A stretch of 64,000 nucleotides of DNA from the NCBI RefSeq assembly GCF_001593285.1, contig NZ_CP012529.1:2914001-2978000 (forward strand). The letters are read 5' to 3'. The translations under genes were made by a program, and so were the position numbers. How positions within the stretch are numbered: position 1 is the first letter of the stretch; every line of letters begins with the position of its first letter. The stretch is from Psychrobacter sp. P2G3. GTDB lineage: Bacteria > Pseudomonadota > Gammaproteobacteria > Pseudomonadales > Moraxellaceae. The notes below the pieces were generated by a model. It was not told the DNA's origin, searched no databases, and saw only the letters and a program-made list of their open reading frames with translations. Positions 1-10,693 of the stretch are shown here, in pieces.

Positions 1-2931
1 ATGATGCGGCGGCGGTGAAATCAAAGTCACCCCCGGTACCGAATAACGCAAACGTGCAATCAAAGCATTAACCTTGCCACCCGGTAGCTGACCACCCTCG
101 CCCGGTTTCGCACCTTGCGCAACTTTAATCTGCATGACTTCCGCTGAACGTAAATACGCAGGTGTAACCCCAAAACGACCAGAGGCAATTTGTTTGATTT
201 TGGAGTTGCGCAAAGTGCCATAACGTACTGGATCTTCACCGCCCTCACCAGAGTTTGAACGCCCGCCAATGGTATTCATTGCCATAGCAATTGACTCATG
301 CGCCTCAGGTGATAGCGCACCTAACGACATACCAGCAGAGTCAAAGCGCGTTAAAATCTTTGCAGTATCTTCAACTTCATTAATATCAATACTATTATCC
401 GTTTTAAGCTGCAATAAATCACGCAAGGTCGCAACCGGACGACTATTGACCAAATCAGCATACTGACGATAATTGTCATAATCACCAGTACGAACTGCGG
501 TATGCAAGCTGTTGATCACATCGGGATTAAAAGCATGATATTCTTTATTAAAGACAAACTTGAGCAAACCACCTTGATCAAGTGGCGCACGGCGCTTAAA
601 GGCATTTGCAGCTAACTGTGCTTGGTCCGCAGCCAAATCTTCAAAAGTCGCCCCCTTAATCCGGCTTTGCACGCCTTTAAAGCACAAGCTCACGACTTCT
701 TCAGAGAGCCCAACCGCTTCAAATAATTGCGCACCGCGATAAGAGACAATGGTAGAGATTCCCATTTTTGATAAAATTTTCAGCAAGCCTTTATCCAAGC
801 CTTTACGGAAATTAACCCGTGCTTGAATCGGATCGCCAAGTAGCTCACCAGTCGCGACCAAATCATCAATAACATCATAAGCTAAGTATGGATAGATGCA
901 GGTCGCGCCAAAGCCAATCAATACCGCCACTTGATGCGAATCACGTGCCAGACCGGTCTCAACAATTAAGTTAGCATCAGTACGAATACCTTGCGCAATG
1001 AGATAATGATGTACCGCACCAGTCACCATAATGGCATTAGCAGGTACTTTATCCGCATCAATGTCTTTATCAGATAACACAATCAAAGTGTTACCAGCAC
1101 GAATAGCGCTCGCCACTTGCTCACAGATAGCGATGATGGCATCAGATAGCTCTAGAGTGCGCTCATAGTTTAAGTCAATGCGTACCATTTGAAACGCAGG
1201 GTCATTCAAGGTTTCAAGCTGCTGCATCTTACTGGCTGACAAGACTGGCGACGATAAAATAATACGATGCGCGTCTCTCGCTGATGGTGCAAACACATTG
1301 GTTTGGGCACCGAGACAAGTTTGGAGCGACATCACGATAGACTCACGCAGCGGGTCAATCGGTGGATTGGTTACCTGTGCGAATTGCTGACGGAAGAAGT
1401 CACCAACATGGCGAATTTGCTGCGATAATACCGCCATTGGCGTATCATCACCCATCGAACCGACTGGCTCTTGAGCATTTTCGGCATTGGGGCGAATGAT
1501 TTCAGTACGCTCTTCATTAGTAATGTGATACATTTTTTGCAGTGCTTTTAACTTATCACCGCGGCATGCTTGCGCTGCTAGCTCTTCTTCTAAACGCTCA
1601 TCATCACGAATGCGTTTCGCTTCTTCACGTAACCATTTACGATAGGGATGAGCTTTTTTGAGTAAGGTGGCAATGGCCTTAGTATCCAAAATCTGACCAG
1701 TCAAAGTATCAATGACCAGCATTTGACCCGGGCCGACACGACCTTTTGCCAGCACATCTTTAGGATCATAATCCCAAACGCCAATCTCAGAAGCAACGGT
1801 GATATAGCCGTTCTTAGTCGTCACCCAGCGTGACGGACGCAGACCATTACGATCAAGCATACAGACTGCATAGCGTCCATCTTGAATCACTAGACCTGCT
1901 GGTCCATCCCATGCTTCCATATGCTGCGAGTAAAATTCATAAAACGCGCGCAAGTCCATATCCATGCTATCGACATTTTGCCAAGCTGGCGGCACCAAAA
2001 TCGACATCGCATGGAACAGATTCATACCCCCTGACATGAGCACTTCAAGCATATTGTCTAAGCTTGATGAGTCAGAACCAGTACTGTTGACCAGTGGTGT
2101 CAATTCATTCAAATTGGGCAGTTTGTCTGATTTTAACTTTGGCGTACGTGCTTCAGACCAGTTACGATTACCAGTAATCGTATTGAGCTCACCATTATGA
2201 GCAAGATAGCGAAATGGCTGTGCCAACGGCCAGCGCGGTAACGTATTGGTTGAAAAGCGCTGATGAAATACCACAATATGCGAAGCTAACCGCTCATCTT
2301 GTAAATCTAAAAAGAAAGCTGGCAGATCTGACGGCATCACCAGACCTTTATAAATAATAGTTTGGCAACTTAATGAACATACATAAAACAGCTCATCATC
2401 GATTAAGCGTTGCTCTGCTTTTTTACGAGCGACAAACAATTTGCGGTTAAAATCGTCTGCAGCTAGATCTTCGGTTGTATTGACAAAAACTTGCTTGAAA
2501 TCTGGCAGCGTCTCCCGACCAATCTCACCCACAATGCTTAAATCAAGCGGAACATCGCGCCAGCCAGCAACTTCTAAGCCTTGCGCAGTAATTTCATCAC
2601 TGAGAACTTGCTGGCTATGTTGGGCTTTGTCATTATCTACATTAACGAATACCATACCTACTGCAAAGTTACCGGTGATAGCAAACCCTTGCTCTTCAGC
2701 AATACTTTTAAAAAATGTCGTTGGTGTGGCAAGTAATAGACCACAACCGTCGCCAGTTCTGCCGTCAGCAGCAACACCGCCGCGATGGGTCATGCAGCTT
2801 AAGCTATGAATAGCGGTTTTTACTAAATTATGGCTGGCTTGTCCCTCAATGTGAGCAATCAAACCAAAACCACAGTTATCAGAGAAGTCATCTGGCGTGG
2901 CCAAATGCGTATGGGAGGAAATCATTGACAT
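1..2931 (-). CDS. gltB: Glutamate synthase large subunit, 3'-truncated by window edge
   Basis: The reading frame is open from an ATG at 2929-2931 to base 1, giving 977 residues of a protein that is usually about 1500 long; the C-terminus lies outside the window. GltB makes glutamate from 2-oxoglutarate and glutamine-derived ammonia, working with GltD. Cys20, in the context DNCGFGL, fits the N-terminal nucleophile of the type-2 amidotransferase domain after propeptide removal. Residues around 210-400 ([17 protein letters not shown]) continue that domain. The visible end ([12 protein letters not shown]) is the start of the FMN-binding synthase domain. AAAGGACT precedes the start by a few bases. 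Upstream on the same strand are the SPOR gene, aroB and aroK, as in Pseudomonas, but a 936-bp gap and a terminator separate gltB from them, so it probably has its own promoter. Confidence 0.97.
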   Translation of the reverse strand, partial: MSMISSHTHLATPDDFSDNCGFGLIAHIEGQASHNLVKTAIHSLSCMTHRGGVAADGRTGDGCGLLLATPTTFFKSIAEEQGFAITGNFAVGMVFVNVDNDKAQHSQQVLSDEITAQGLEVAGWRDVPLDLSIVGEIGRETLPDFKQVFVNTTEDLAADDFNRKLFVARKKAEQRLIDDELFYVCSLSCQTIIYKGLVMPSDLPAFFLDLQDERLASHIVVFHQRFSTNTLPRWPLAQPFRYLAHNGELNTITGNRNWSEARTPKLKSDKLPNLNELTPLVNSTGSDSSSLDNMLEVLMSGGMNLFHAMSILVPPAWQNVDSMDMDLRAFYEFYSQHMEAWDGPAGLVIQDGRYAVCMLDRNGLRPSRWVTTKNGYITVASEIGVWDYDPKDVLAKGRVGPGQMLVIDTLTGQILDTKAIATLLKKAHPYRKWLREEAKRIRDDERLEEELAAQACRGDKLKALQKMYHITNEERTEIIRPNAENAQEPVGSMGDDTPMAVLSQQIRHVGDFFRQQFAQVTNPPIDPLRESIVMSLQTCLGAQTNVFAPSARDAHRIILSSPVLSASKMQQLETLNDPAFQMVRIDLNYERTLELSDAIIAICEQVASAIRAGNTLIVLSDKDIDADKVPANAIMVTGAVHHYLIAQGIRTDANLIVETGLARDSHQVAVLIGFGATCIYPYLAYDVIDDLVATGELLGDPIQARVNFRKGLDKGLLKILSKMGISTIVSYRGAQLFEAVGLSEEVVSLCFKGVQSRIKGATFEDLAADQAQLAANAFKRRAPLDQGGLLKFVFNKEYHAFNPDVINSLHTAVRTGDYDNYRQYADLVNSRPVATLRDLLQLKTDNSIDINEVEDTAKILTRFDSAGMSLGALSPEAHESIAMAMNTIGGRSNSGEGGEDPVRYGTLRNSKIKQIASGRFGVTPAYLRSAEVMQIKVAQGAKPGEGGQLPGGKVNALIARLRYSVPGVTLISPPPHH

Positions 2932-3310
2932 GGCTAGTCCTTTTAAGTGAACGGGCAGCGTATATATCTAATGCAGATCATAAACTGAATACCGTAGGCA
3001 AAACGGGCTGATGATAAATGTTCATCCGAACAAATAAATGATGCGATCGACAATAGGTTCTAACGCTTTGAAAGGGATGAAAATGCTCATCACTTTCTCA
3101 TTTATTTGAGAGCAGATTACTAATAACTAGTTGTTAAGCGTTGATAGTGGCAAGATAAGAGCGTCAATAAGATGCTAACTGTTAAAGGGTTAGCACGTTG
3201 TTCTTTGCTTGGCAGCTATTAATAACTTTTAATTACAAGCATCAATATGATGCATATATCGATTGACAACTGGCTGGCTGAGCACCTAATAACACGGTGT
3301 TCAATTGAGT

Positions 3311-3336
3311 TTGAATATCAGACGCTCTATATTCAA
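3311..3336. repeat. Perfect inverted repeat, possible operator or hairpin upstream of gltB
   Basis: TTGAATAT at 3311-3318 and ATATTCAA at 3329-3336 are exact reverse complements separated by 10 bases, with no flanking T-tract. The symmetry resembles a binding site for a dimeric regulator, but it could also be a leader hairpin of gltB. No regulator can be named from the sequence. Confidence 0.45.
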
Positions 3337-3785
3337 GCGCCTTAACAACCCTAGGAAGGAGGATAATAAGAGAAGTTGTACCACTTATAATAATCTTAAT
3401 ACAAATGGTCAGTCACTGCGCTTGAAGCAACGGCATTATCATAAAGGCTTGTAGCAAAAGCATTAAGCAAATACCAAACAAAAAATAGCTATTTACGATA
3501 ACTGTACAGAGCGTCGCCCACATTCATATTAGTTAATGATTATAGAAAAATCTAGTCTTTTTTATTAATTCATTTAATTATGGTCTTAAGAGTCATTTCA
3601 AACTTTTAGTATTAGAACACGTAACAAATAGTATTAAAACGCTCATAAAATACTACTGAGTATACTATTTATCAGCTATGAACTTTATATTCCTGCCATG
3701 GTTGTTTTTGAATATAAACGTTTAAGTTTTAGAAAAAAATAGCTTACTCATTTGTACTGGGTATTGAGCCGTTAATTGAAAAGGC

Positions 3786-3822
3786 ACAAAAAAGCCTGCT
3801 AGACATCGCATCTTGCAGGCTT
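3786..3822 (-). terminator. Intrinsic terminator after the SPOR-domain gene
   Basis: Read on the minus strand, AAGCCTGC, a 15-base loop and GCAGGCTT are followed by an unbroken T run. It lies 45 bases beyond the stop of the SPOR gene and should end the aroK-aroB-SPOR transcript. Confidence 0.85.
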
Positions 3823-3867
3823 ACTTGATAGCAAATCGTAATAGGTAGCTGATAGCCCTCTAAAGAG

Positions 3868-4950
3868 CTAGTCAGTTTTTTCTTCTATTAGCTCTTTAAT
3901 ACTATCGTTATTGTTTTTAGTTGCCCCAGCGTTGGCGTTCTTGGCGGCGCCAGCATTAGGGTTTTTGTTGCTTGAACTTGGATTAGCATTACTCTTTTCA
4001 GCATTGTTTGCCGCACCTGGTTGTTTTGGCGTAGGAACAACCGGTAAGTTTTTAGACTCCGATTCAGCTTTACGCGCGTTGTCTTCTTTTTTGGCTGTAG
4101 ATGATGGAATAGTGACGCCATCTTCAGTAATCACGGTGCGCTCTTCATTAACTGCTAAGGTTGCAGAAGTATCCTCTGATTGACGAATACTTTCGACATT
4201 GCTGCTATCATTGCTGGCTTGACTGTTACCACTCCTAGCTTCATTGCTATTGGCTAAGGTTTCTGCTGTTTCGCGAACTGGTACTTCGCGCTTAGTTGGC
4301 TGCAATTTAACCGATCGTGAACGTCTAGTGCTTAAATCTTTAATCGGTCCAGGCCGCTCATAGTTATCGATAATACCGACATAACGGCTAATTTCTTCTG
4401 GCAATACACGTACGTCAGCTGGTAATCCAAAATCTATCAGTTTCGCCGCTCCTACCGCCTCTTGTGGACTACTCATTATCCCGTAAGTCAGCATATAGCG
4501 CAGTTGATTATTGTCATCACGATAACGAAAGTACGAGAATTTTTTGCGATCATCACGACCTTCTAAATAGCTGGCAATCACTTCATTTTCTGCAACGTTC
4601 ATTACCTGTACAGTCCACTTGCCTTTATTAGCTAGCAAGTAACGCTTATCTTTAAACTCATCAGGATAGTTGCGCAAATCACGAATGGTATCTTCAAAAT
4701 TAATGGGCTGTACATCATTATCTAGCTCATGCAAGGCTGCAACAGATAAAGGCTGCTTGAGCTCAGTACTTAATACTTCTGGCGCTGATATTGGCGCGTT
4801 TTCAATTTTGGCACCAATTGCTGGAGTCTGACTAAACATCCAAAGCAGCGCCGTTAAAACCCCAAGAAGTAAAGTCATCATCAGCCAAATCAAAGCTTGA
4901 CGGCGATATGACCTGCTTTCTGGGCGAGTCGTTGAGCTCGATGTGGCCAT
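3868..4950 (-). CDS. SPOR-domain (DamX-like) membrane protein
   Basis: A 360-residue protein with a short basic cytoplasmic N-terminus, one membrane segment at about residues 19-40, and a periplasmic part. Residues about 110-190 (KGKWTVQVMN followed by a beta-alpha-beta pattern ending RVLPEEISRY) resemble a SPOR domain, which binds denuded septal peptidoglycan. The position after aroK and aroB matches the SPOR/DamX gene in many gammaproteobacteria. Unlike E. coli DamX, the SPOR-like domain is central and is followed by about 170 residues of low-complexity Ser/Asn/Lys/Ala sequence with an AGAAKNANAGATKN repeat. The ATG is preceded by AAGGAAA. The likely role is in cell division; this is inferred from domain and context, and the exact function is unknown. 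Confidence 0.75.
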   Translation of the reverse strand: MATSSSTTRPESRSYRRQALIWLMMTLLLGVLTALLWMFSQTPAIGAKIENAPISAPEVLSTELKQPLSVAALHELDNDVQPINFEDTIRDLRNYPDEFKDKRYLLANKGKWTVQVMNVAENEVIASYLEGRDDRKKFSYFRYRDDNNQLRYMLTYGIMSSPQEAVGAAKLIDFGLPADVRVLPEEISRYVGIIDNYERPGPIKDLSTRRSRSVKLQPTKREVPVRETAETLANSNEARSGNSQASNDSSNVESIRQSEDTSATLAVNEERTVITEDGVTIPSSTAKKEDNARKAESESKNLPVVPTPKQPGAANNAEKSNANPSSSNKNPNAGAAKNANAGATKNNNDSIKELIEEKTD

Positions 4951-5106
4951 GGGTGTTTCCTTGGAAAAATAGGGTTAAGCATACTAATAAAAGTCTGATC
5001 AAAAAGACCATTGCTGGCAAACAAGCTTAGAATAAGTTAATTGCATTAGCATTAATATGGGATACATGTGCTAAATAAGAACATGCCTACTTTAATACTG
5101 AACTAC

Positions 5107-6207
5107 CTATACTCTATCTTTATGTTGCGACAGTACGTCTGTAAGTAGCTGCGTGTCAAAATCATCTGTTAGCACTGCTTGTCCTATTGATTTTAACAAA
5201 ATTAGACGGATTTGTCCGCGTTTCACTTTTTTGTCGTGACCCATCAGCTTCAAAGCAGTATCAACTCCGATTGGTGGCGGATTAATGGGTAGGTTGGCAA
5301 GTAACAATACGCGCTTAATCCGAGCTAGATCATCGCTACTTAGCCACCCCATCATTTGTGATAGCTCAGCGGCTTGTACCATGCCAGCAGCGACAGCTTC
5401 ACCATGCAGCCAGTTGCCATAACCTTCATGAGTTTCAATCACATGACCAAAAGTATGACCGAAGTTGAGCAGTGCCCGCACACCAGCCTCTCTCTCATCT
5501 TGTGCAACAACAGCCGCTTTATACTCACAGCAACGCTTCACAGCTTCGCCAAGTACAGCCAAATCCAGCTCCATCATGGCGGGTAGGTTATGTTCAAGCC
5601 AGCTCAAAAACTCTGCATCCATGATTAAAGCATACTTAATCACCTCCGCAAGTCCTGCTGACAACTCACGTGCAGGTAAAGTTCGCAAAGTGCTCATATC
5701 AGCCAGTACCATCTGCGGCTGCCAAAAAGCACCAATCATGTTTTTACCCTGCAGATGGTTGATACCAGTTTTGCCACCAACGCTTGAGTCTACTTGTGAC
5801 AGTAAGGTGGTCGGAATTTGGATAAAATTCACCCCGCGCATAAAGCTTGCTGCTGCAAAACCAGTCATATCACCGATGACCCCACCACCAAGCGCCACTA
5901 AAGTTACATCACGATTAAAATGTTGGACCATTAAGGTGTCGTAAATTTGATTAATACTGTCTTGGTTTTTGTATTGCTCGCCATCAGGGAGTATGCAAAC
6001 TGCAACGGTAAATAATTCTGCCAATTGCTTTTGAAGCGGCTGCAAATATAAAGGGGCAACAGTATCATTCGTCACGATTAATACTTGCTGACCAGTAATA
6101 TAAGGCGCAATGCTGGCCGCCATATTACACTGCTCAGTAATAACGATTGGGTAATCATGGCTTTGGGTATGAACCGTCAAGCCATCGTTGAATAGTGGCA
6201 TTGCCAT
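5107..6207 (-). CDS. aroB: 3-dehydroquinate synthase
   Basis: This 366-residue protein has the family's usual length. It converts DAHP to 3-dehydroquinate, step two of the shikimate pathway, using NAD+ and a divalent metal in the cytoplasm. Visible signatures are the NAD-binding [19 protein letters not shown], the substrate loop [10 protein letters not shown], the conserved KNMIGAF, and the metal-ligand segments [17 protein letters not shown] and [10 protein letters not shown]. The chosen ATG has AGGAG five bases upstream; a second ATG lies two codons in. It follows aroK by about 60 bases and precedes the SPOR gene, so the three are probably cotranscribed. Confidence 0.98.
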   Translation of the reverse strand: MAMPLFNDGLTVHTQSHDYPIVITEQCNMAASIAPYITGQQVLIVTNDTVAPLYLQPLQKQLAELFTVAVCILPDGEQYKNQDSINQIYDTLMVQHFNRDVTLVALGGGVIGDMTGFAAASFMRGVNFIQIPTTLLSQVDSSVGGKTGINHLQGKNMIGAFWQPQMVLADMSTLRTLPARELSAGLAEVIKYALIMDAEFLSWLEHNLPAMMELDLAVLGEAVKRCCEYKAAVVAQDEREAGVRALLNFGHTFGHVIETHEGYGNWLHGEAVAAGMVQAAELSQMMGWLSSDDLARIKRVLLLANLPINPPPIGVDTALKLMGHDKKVKRGQIRLILLKSIGQAVLTDDFDTQLLTDVLSQHKDRV

Positions 6208-6267
6208 AAAAACTCCTATGTTTAATATGTCTATTTGCTGCTCATCGGAAGGTTTTATAAGAACCTA

Positions 6268-6903
6268 TTAATCTATAAGTGGTTTGGACGTGGAAGCTGC
6301 TTCTGCTTCTGCTTTTATTGTCATGTCAGTTACCGTCTGATCTGCTGCTAATACTAAGTCTAAATCTGTAACTACAGGCACACAAAGAGATTCAAGCTGT
6401 TGTAACAATTGATTGACCATATGACGAGGATAGGTGTGACCAGTAGGCAAGACAATATGTGCCACTTGTCGATACAATGGATCGCGGGCGCTATATAAAT
6501 CTTGCAATATTTTTCTGGGATTGGGCTGCTGTAATAATGGGCGCGACTTGTCTTTAGCAGTACGTGCCATTTGTACATCTACTGGTGCGTTCAGATAAAC
6601 CACAATGCCGCGCTGATGCAAAAACTTCCGATTATCAGCATGCATAACTGCGCCGCCGCCAGTCGCAAGGACAATGTCCGTACGTTGAGTCAGCTCGTCT
6701 ATTGCTCGTGTTTCACGCGCGCGAAACCCCGCCTCACCTTCTTTAGCGAATATCCAAGCAATATCAGCGCCTGTTTGTGATTCGATATACCAGTCACTGT
6801 CCACAAACTCTCGTCCCAACTGCTTAGCAAGCAATCGGCCAATGGTGGTCTTCCCCGCTCCCATCGGCCCAACTAGAAATACCGATGGCAATTCCTCCAA
6901 CAT
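6268..6903 (-). CDS. aroK: Shikimate kinase
   Basis: The protein phosphorylates shikimate with ATP, step five of the shikimate pathway. The P-loop GPMGAGKTT is at about residues 12-20, followed by the substrate-binding FVDSDWYIE, FRARE and LATGGGAV motifs and the lid arginine in KDKSRPLL. An ATG at 6901-6903 gives 211 residues; an in-frame GTG three codons upstream (6912) would give 214. I prefer the ATG, with GAGTGAG upstream of it. The length exceeds the usual 170-180 because of a C-terminal tail of about 30 residues rich in Ala, Glu and Thr with no recognisable domain. pilQ lies upstream, with a terminator between. Confidence 0.96.
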   Translation of the reverse strand: MLEELPSVFLVGPMGAGKTTIGRLLAKQLGREFVDSDWYIESQTGADIAWIFAKEGEAGFRARETRAIDELTQRTDIVLATGGGAVMHADNRKFLHQRGIVVYLNAPVDVQMARTAKDKSRPLLQQPNPRKILQDLYSARDPLYRQVAHIVLPTGHTYPRHMVNQLLQQLESLCVPVVTDLDLVLAADQTVTDMTIKAEAEAASTSKPLID

Positions 6904-7011
6904 AGCACTCACTCAGATAAATTAACTATCATACAACGTCATCGATATTCTGGCTAGTAACGAGCTGTGATTATTGTCAGTAAAATTAGCTCTTATTAAA
7001 TTCTAGGCCAT

Positions 7012-7042
7012 AAAAAAGCAAGCACTTAGGCTTGCTTTTTTT
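7012..7042 (-). terminator. Intrinsic terminator after pilQ
   Basis: AAGCAAGC, a short loop and GCTTGCTT form a hairpin flanked by A and T tracts, 30 bases beyond the pilQ stop. It is symmetrical enough to work in both directions, but on the minus strand it should separate the pil operon from aroK. Confidence 0.85.
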
Positions 7043-7071
7043 ATAGCTTACTAGCTGTCAGCAAAATTATA

Positions 7072-9408
7072 TTAATCTAAACGGCTAATACCGTCATTAA
7101 TTAGTTTTGGTGTAACAAAGATAAGCAGCTCTTCTTTTGCGTTACTACGTACGTCTTTACGGAAAGCACGACCAATATAAGGCAGATCGCCTAAGAACGG
7201 GACTTTATCTACCCCATTAGAGATACGATTTTTAAAGACGCCACCAAGTACAATCGTCTGTCCATCTTCTACAATGACGTTAGTGGAGATAGAGTCTTCA
7301 GCAATAGCGACTTGATTGTTAATGATAGTCGGTGTTCCGTTAGTAATCACCAACTGCAAACCAATCTTGCCATCAGGCGTAATATTTGGGGTTGCTTCTA
7401 AGCTTAGCGCTGCCTCTTTGAAGCTAGTAGACGTGGCTCCACTAGCAGACGCTTCTTGATAAGGGATTTGCGTACCAGATGAAACTTTGGCTGTTTGTTT
7501 ATCTGCTGTCAAAATCTTAGGGGTAGAAATAACTTCACCACGGTTGTCTGCTTGCAGTGCTGATAGTTCTAGATCTAACATGACATCTGACATAGCTAGT
7601 AGACCAAATGCAATACTTCCCGCAGGGTTGGCTACGCCTAAATCGACGTTAAGATTGTCAGGACGACTGATGTCGTATTTAGGATATGATACGGTTTGAC
7701 CATTAACAGTCGTCGTTTCTACATCAAAATCTTTAAGATCCCACAAGGTTTGATTACTACCACCGACTAGCAAGTTACGGTTGTTAGCTGCACCATTAGA
7801 TAAGATGCCCCAACGTACACCGATCTCTTTACTAAAGCTGTCAGAAGCACTAACGATTCGCGCCTCAATCATAACTTGGCGTACTGGAATATCAATTTTG
7901 CTAATGAGTCTGTGAATATTTTCAATGCTATCAGCCACATCTTTGACAATCAGTGTGTTAGTACGCTCATCAATCGTCACTGTACCGCGGTTAGACAATA
8001 AGCTATTGCTATCTTCTACGCGACTATTGCTTGAGCTACCGCCAGATGGACCGCTACCTTGAGAAATAAGGTTAAATACATCTTGTGCTTTAGCGTAGCT
8101 TAAGCGTATATATTCAGTACGTAATGGCGCGTAGGCTTCAACGGCTTGCTGAGCTTCAAGCTCCTGTGCTTCTTGAGCTGCCAGTTCAGTAGAAGGTGCA
8201 ATCAATATAACATTGCCATTCTCACGCTTATCTAAATTTTTACTTTTTAAAATAATATCAAGGGCTTGATCCCATGGTACATTGATTAAGCGGAGCGTGA
8301 TATTGCCACTAACCGAGTCACTAGCAACGATATTCATATCAGTAAATTGCGCTAGGATATCAAGTACACTACGAATCTCAACATCTTGAAACTCCATAGA
8401 TAGTGCTTCACCACTATAAACTTTTTCTTCTAGTGTTGGCTCACGCAATAGCTCAGGCTTACTAATACTGATATTGAGCTGATTGCCCGATTGATAAGCT
8501 TGATACTCATAGTCCCCAGTCATATTGATGGTAATAACACCACTTTGACCTTGGTTTTTGGTATCAACGCTATCTACAAGCCCACTGTTAATATTTAAGC
8601 GACGCAATAAGTTTCTAGGTACGGTACTGCCAGTCATACGTACCACTAATTTATTGCCTTGGCGCTGCACATCAACCGGAATGGCTTCATTGGCAAGTGC
8701 AATACTAACATTACCGCCACCATTACTGCCTGCAGCAAAATTCAGTGCACTTAGACCATCATAACTATATTGTTTACTTACTTGTGCGGAGGCCAGCCTA
8801 GGATCTAGTAACGGGTTAACACGTACCACCATAGTATCAGCAGGCGCTTGTACTTTAATGACTTCTGAGCCTGTAATAACAGGAGTAATTCCGGCACTAC
8901 TGGTTTCAACAATAGGTGTCACAATCGCTGTCGTGGTAACAGGGACAGTAGTGATGACTGGGCTATTTTTGACTACTGTACGATTTGGATCAGTAATAGT
9001 GAGTAATAAGTCACTACCATCCACAGCAGTAGTATAATCACCGCTTTGTTTTAAGCCTACGATCAAACGCGTCGTACTATCGTTGCTTAACGTAGTGACA
9101 TCATTGACCATACCAATATTATAATTGTTAAATCGGCTAGCAAGACCATTTTGTACTTGTTCGAAATCCAAAACCAAACGACTAGGATTATCAAGCTGAT
9201 AAGCAGCAGGCAGTACTGGCGCACCGTTAAATCCTAGACGTAGCTGGGTTACGGCAGGTGCGGTCTGTACCACAGAGACATTGTTGATGCGCTGCTCTGC
9301 ATAAGCGGTGCTACTAATGGCGACCATACTGATTGCCAACGCAGATATTGCAAAGGTAGAAGACATACGGTTACTCATTGCCATTACCTTGTTATTGCGT
9401 ACTGTCAT
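7072..9408 (-). CDS. pilQ: Type IV pilus secretin PilQ
   Basis: PilQ forms the outer-membrane channel through which the type IV pilus passes and through which DNA may enter during transformation. The 778-residue protein starts with a basic region and signal peptide ending about STAYA|EQ. Two AMIN-type peptidoglycan-binding segments follow (about 40-130 and 220-310), then a secretin N0/STN domain (about 335-390, MEFQDVEIRSVLDILAQF), an N1 domain (about 420-510, containing a Ser/Gly-rich loop), and the secretin core from about 515 (VMIEARIV, VEDGQTIVLGGVF, VPFLGDLPYIG). The ATG has GAGGA seven bases upstream. It is the last gene of pilMNOPQ, 27 bases after pilP. Confidence 0.97.
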   Translation of the reverse strand: MTVRNNKVMAMSNRMSSTFAISALAISMVAISSTAYAEQRINNVSVVQTAPAVTQLRLGFNGAPVLPAAYQLDNPSRLVLDFEQVQNGLASRFNNYNIGMVNDVTTLSNDSTTRLIVGLKQSGDYTTAVDGSDLLLTITDPNRTVVKNSPVITTVPVTTTAIVTPIVETSSAGITPVITGSEVIKVQAPADTMVVRVNPLLDPRLASAQVSKQYSYDGLSALNFAAGSNGGGNVSIALANEAIPVDVQRQGNKLVVRMTGSTVPRNLLRRLNINSGLVDSVDTKNQGQSGVITINMTGDYEYQAYQSGNQLNISISKPELLREPTLEEKVYSGEALSMEFQDVEIRSVLDILAQFTDMNIVASDSVSGNITLRLINVPWDQALDIILKSKNLDKRENGNVILIAPSTELAAQEAQELEAQQAVEAYAPLRTEYIRLSYAKAQDVFNLISQGSGPSGGSSSNSRVEDSNSLLSNRGTVTIDERTNTLIVKDVADSIENIHRLISKIDIPVRQVMIEARIVSASDSFSKEIGVRWGILSNGAANNRNLLVGGSNQTLWDLKDFDVETTTVNGQTVSYPKYDISRPDNLNVDLGVANPAGSIAFGLLAMSDVMLDLELSALQADNRGEVISTPKILTADKQTAKVSSGTQIPYQEASASGATSTSFKEAALSLEATPNITPDGKIGLQLVITNGTPTIINNQVAIAEDSISTNVIVEDGQTIVLGGVFKNRISNGVDKVPFLGDLPYIGRAFRKDVRSNAKEELLIFVTPKLINDGISRLD

Positions 9409-9435
9409 TACTTATTCCTCAAAAAACCTGCCAAC

Positions 9436-9969
9436 TTAACTTATAGGAGAGACCAGCGACTGGGGTCTTTCAATAAACCCTGCGCGGCTATCTGGCACAA
9501 TTTCAATCAAATTAATCTGGGTCGGCGTGATTTCAACAATACGGCCGTCGTTTAGTCCAAGATAATCACCTACTTTAACGCTAGCAACCGAACCATCTGG
9601 ACGCTGTACCAATGCATACTGTTGACCTTCAGGAGATATTATCATCCCGCGAAAGGTAAGCTGTGCAATCTCATACTGCTCAAGCGGTTCTTTGGTTCGA
9701 GTAATATCAGGACGCACACCATCTGTAGGTATGTTTGGACCCTGTACATTCATAAGGCTTGGCGGTAGGAATGGGCTGCGTATTAGACTGGCACTGTATA
9801 CAAAATCTTCTACTAACTCCGCTTTTGGCGGTGGCTCAATGGGCTGCGAGGGTGAGTTACGAATCTCGCTCATCGCTTGTCCCGCCATACCAATACGATC
9901 AGTACAGCCAGTCAACCATAAAGTTGCAATACTTAGGGCAAAAAGGGCCGATAATTTTTTAACATTCAT
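9436..9969 (-). CDS. pilP: Type IV pilus lipoprotein PilP
   Basis: PilP is the lipoprotein that links the PilMNO inner-membrane complex to the secretin PilQ. I place the start at the ATG at 9967-9969, directly after the pilO stop, because GGGGG lies upstream; an in-frame ATG eight codons earlier (9993) lacks a ribosome-binding site. The resulting 177-residue protein has a short hydrophobic signal and lipobox LTGC, with Cys22 as the predicted acylated residue. The C-terminal half (LTFRGMI, YALVQRPDGSV, VKVGDYLG) is the beta-sandwich domain typical of the family. Confidence 0.95.
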   Translation of the reverse strand: MNVKKLSALFALSIATLWLTGCTDRIGMAGQAMSEIRNSPSQPIEPPPKAELVEDFVYSASLIRSPFLPPSLMNVQGPNIPTDGVRPDITRTKEPLEQYEIAQLTFRGMIISPEGQQYALVQRPDGSVASVKVGDYLGLNDGRIVEITPTQINLIEIVPDSRAGFIERPQSLVSPIS

Positions 9970-9970
9970 G

Positions 9971-10693
9971 TTAGTTAGCCCCCGCAGTAGCATCAGTTGC
10001 TGGTGTCGTCACTTCATCTTCAGCGGCTACTTCTTTTGAGCGGTAAGTTTTGGTTTGTAGCACTAAATTCAGCTCCGGTATAGCATCTAATGTAGGCTGC
10101 GGATTGCTGACTTCAAAATCATGCATCGTGATGATGCGTGGCAGCGCGGCAAGACCACTGATAAAGCTACCAAACTGATGGTACTCACCAAGAGCGGCAA
10201 TACGAATCGGCTGCTCAATGAAAAACTCATTTTCAATCTCAGGCTCTACCGAAATATCTTGGAAACGGATGTTGCTACCAACACCAGTCATATTAATGCC
10301 CTCTACTAACTCTGATACCCGAGTATCTTTAGGTAGCTGGTCAAGTAAGGTATTAAATTCAGTTTCCATCTGGTTAACTTGAGTTTTATAGGCTTCTAAA
10401 TGGCGTGCCCGTGACTCTTTTTCGCGGTAGCTATCTAGTAACGTTTGCTGTTCACTTTCAGCGGCTGTAATTTCATCGATTTTACTACTGATTGGCATTG
10501 CCCAAGATAAAGCGGCAATAAACGCAATAATAAAACCTAATACTGTTACCTTTACGGGGAATGGCCAACTGCCATAGTTTTCTGTATCTAAAGACTCAAA
10601 ACTACGACGAAAATCGTTAAAATTAAACTGCTTCTTGCTGCGTCCTGCTGTTTTTTTAGTCTTAATTAGCGTTTTTCTACGGATAAGTTTCAC
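9971..10693 (-). CDS. pilO: Type IV pilus inner-membrane protein PilO
   Basis: A 240-residue bitopic protein: a basic cytoplasmic N-terminus, one membrane segment at about residues 48-66, a coiled coil (about 70-120) and a periplasmic ferredoxin-like domain. PilO pairs with PilN to form the pilus alignment subcomplex. The start is a GTG overlapping the pilN stop (GTGA), with a strong GGAGG just upstream inside pilN, indicating translational coupling. The N-terminal 45 residues before the membrane segment are rather long and Lys/Arg-rich. Confidence 0.95.
   Translation of the reverse strand: MKLIRRKTLIKTKKTAGRSKKQFNFNDFRRSFESLDTENYGSWPFPVKVTVLGFIIAFIAALSWAMPISSKIDEITAAESEQQTLLDSYREKESRARHLEAYKTQVNQMETEFNTLLDQLPKDTRVSELVEGINMTGVGSNIRFQDISVEPEIENEFFIEQPIRIAALGEYHQFGSFISGLAALPRIITMHDFEVSNPQPTLDAIPELNLVLQTKTYRSKEVAAEDEVTTPATDATAGAN

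Larger units (their letters stand above)
2932..3867. other. Long non-coding region upstream of gltB
   Basis: These 936 bases carry no convincing gene on either strand. They hold the terminator of the SPOR gene at the right end, an 8-bp perfect inverted repeat at 3311-3336, and several small dyads such as GCTAAC/GTTAGC near 3177-3197. The region presumably contains the gltB promoter and leader on the minus strand, but no clear -35/-10 pair could be fixed. Confidence 0.6.

Noticed and set aside
2441..2809. 122-codon plus-strand frame inside gltB
   Set aside because: It lies antisense to the conserved amidotransferase domain of gltB and has no recognisable protein features.
5465..5944. 159-codon plus-strand frame inside aroB
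   Set aside because: It is a shadow of the conserved aroB frame.
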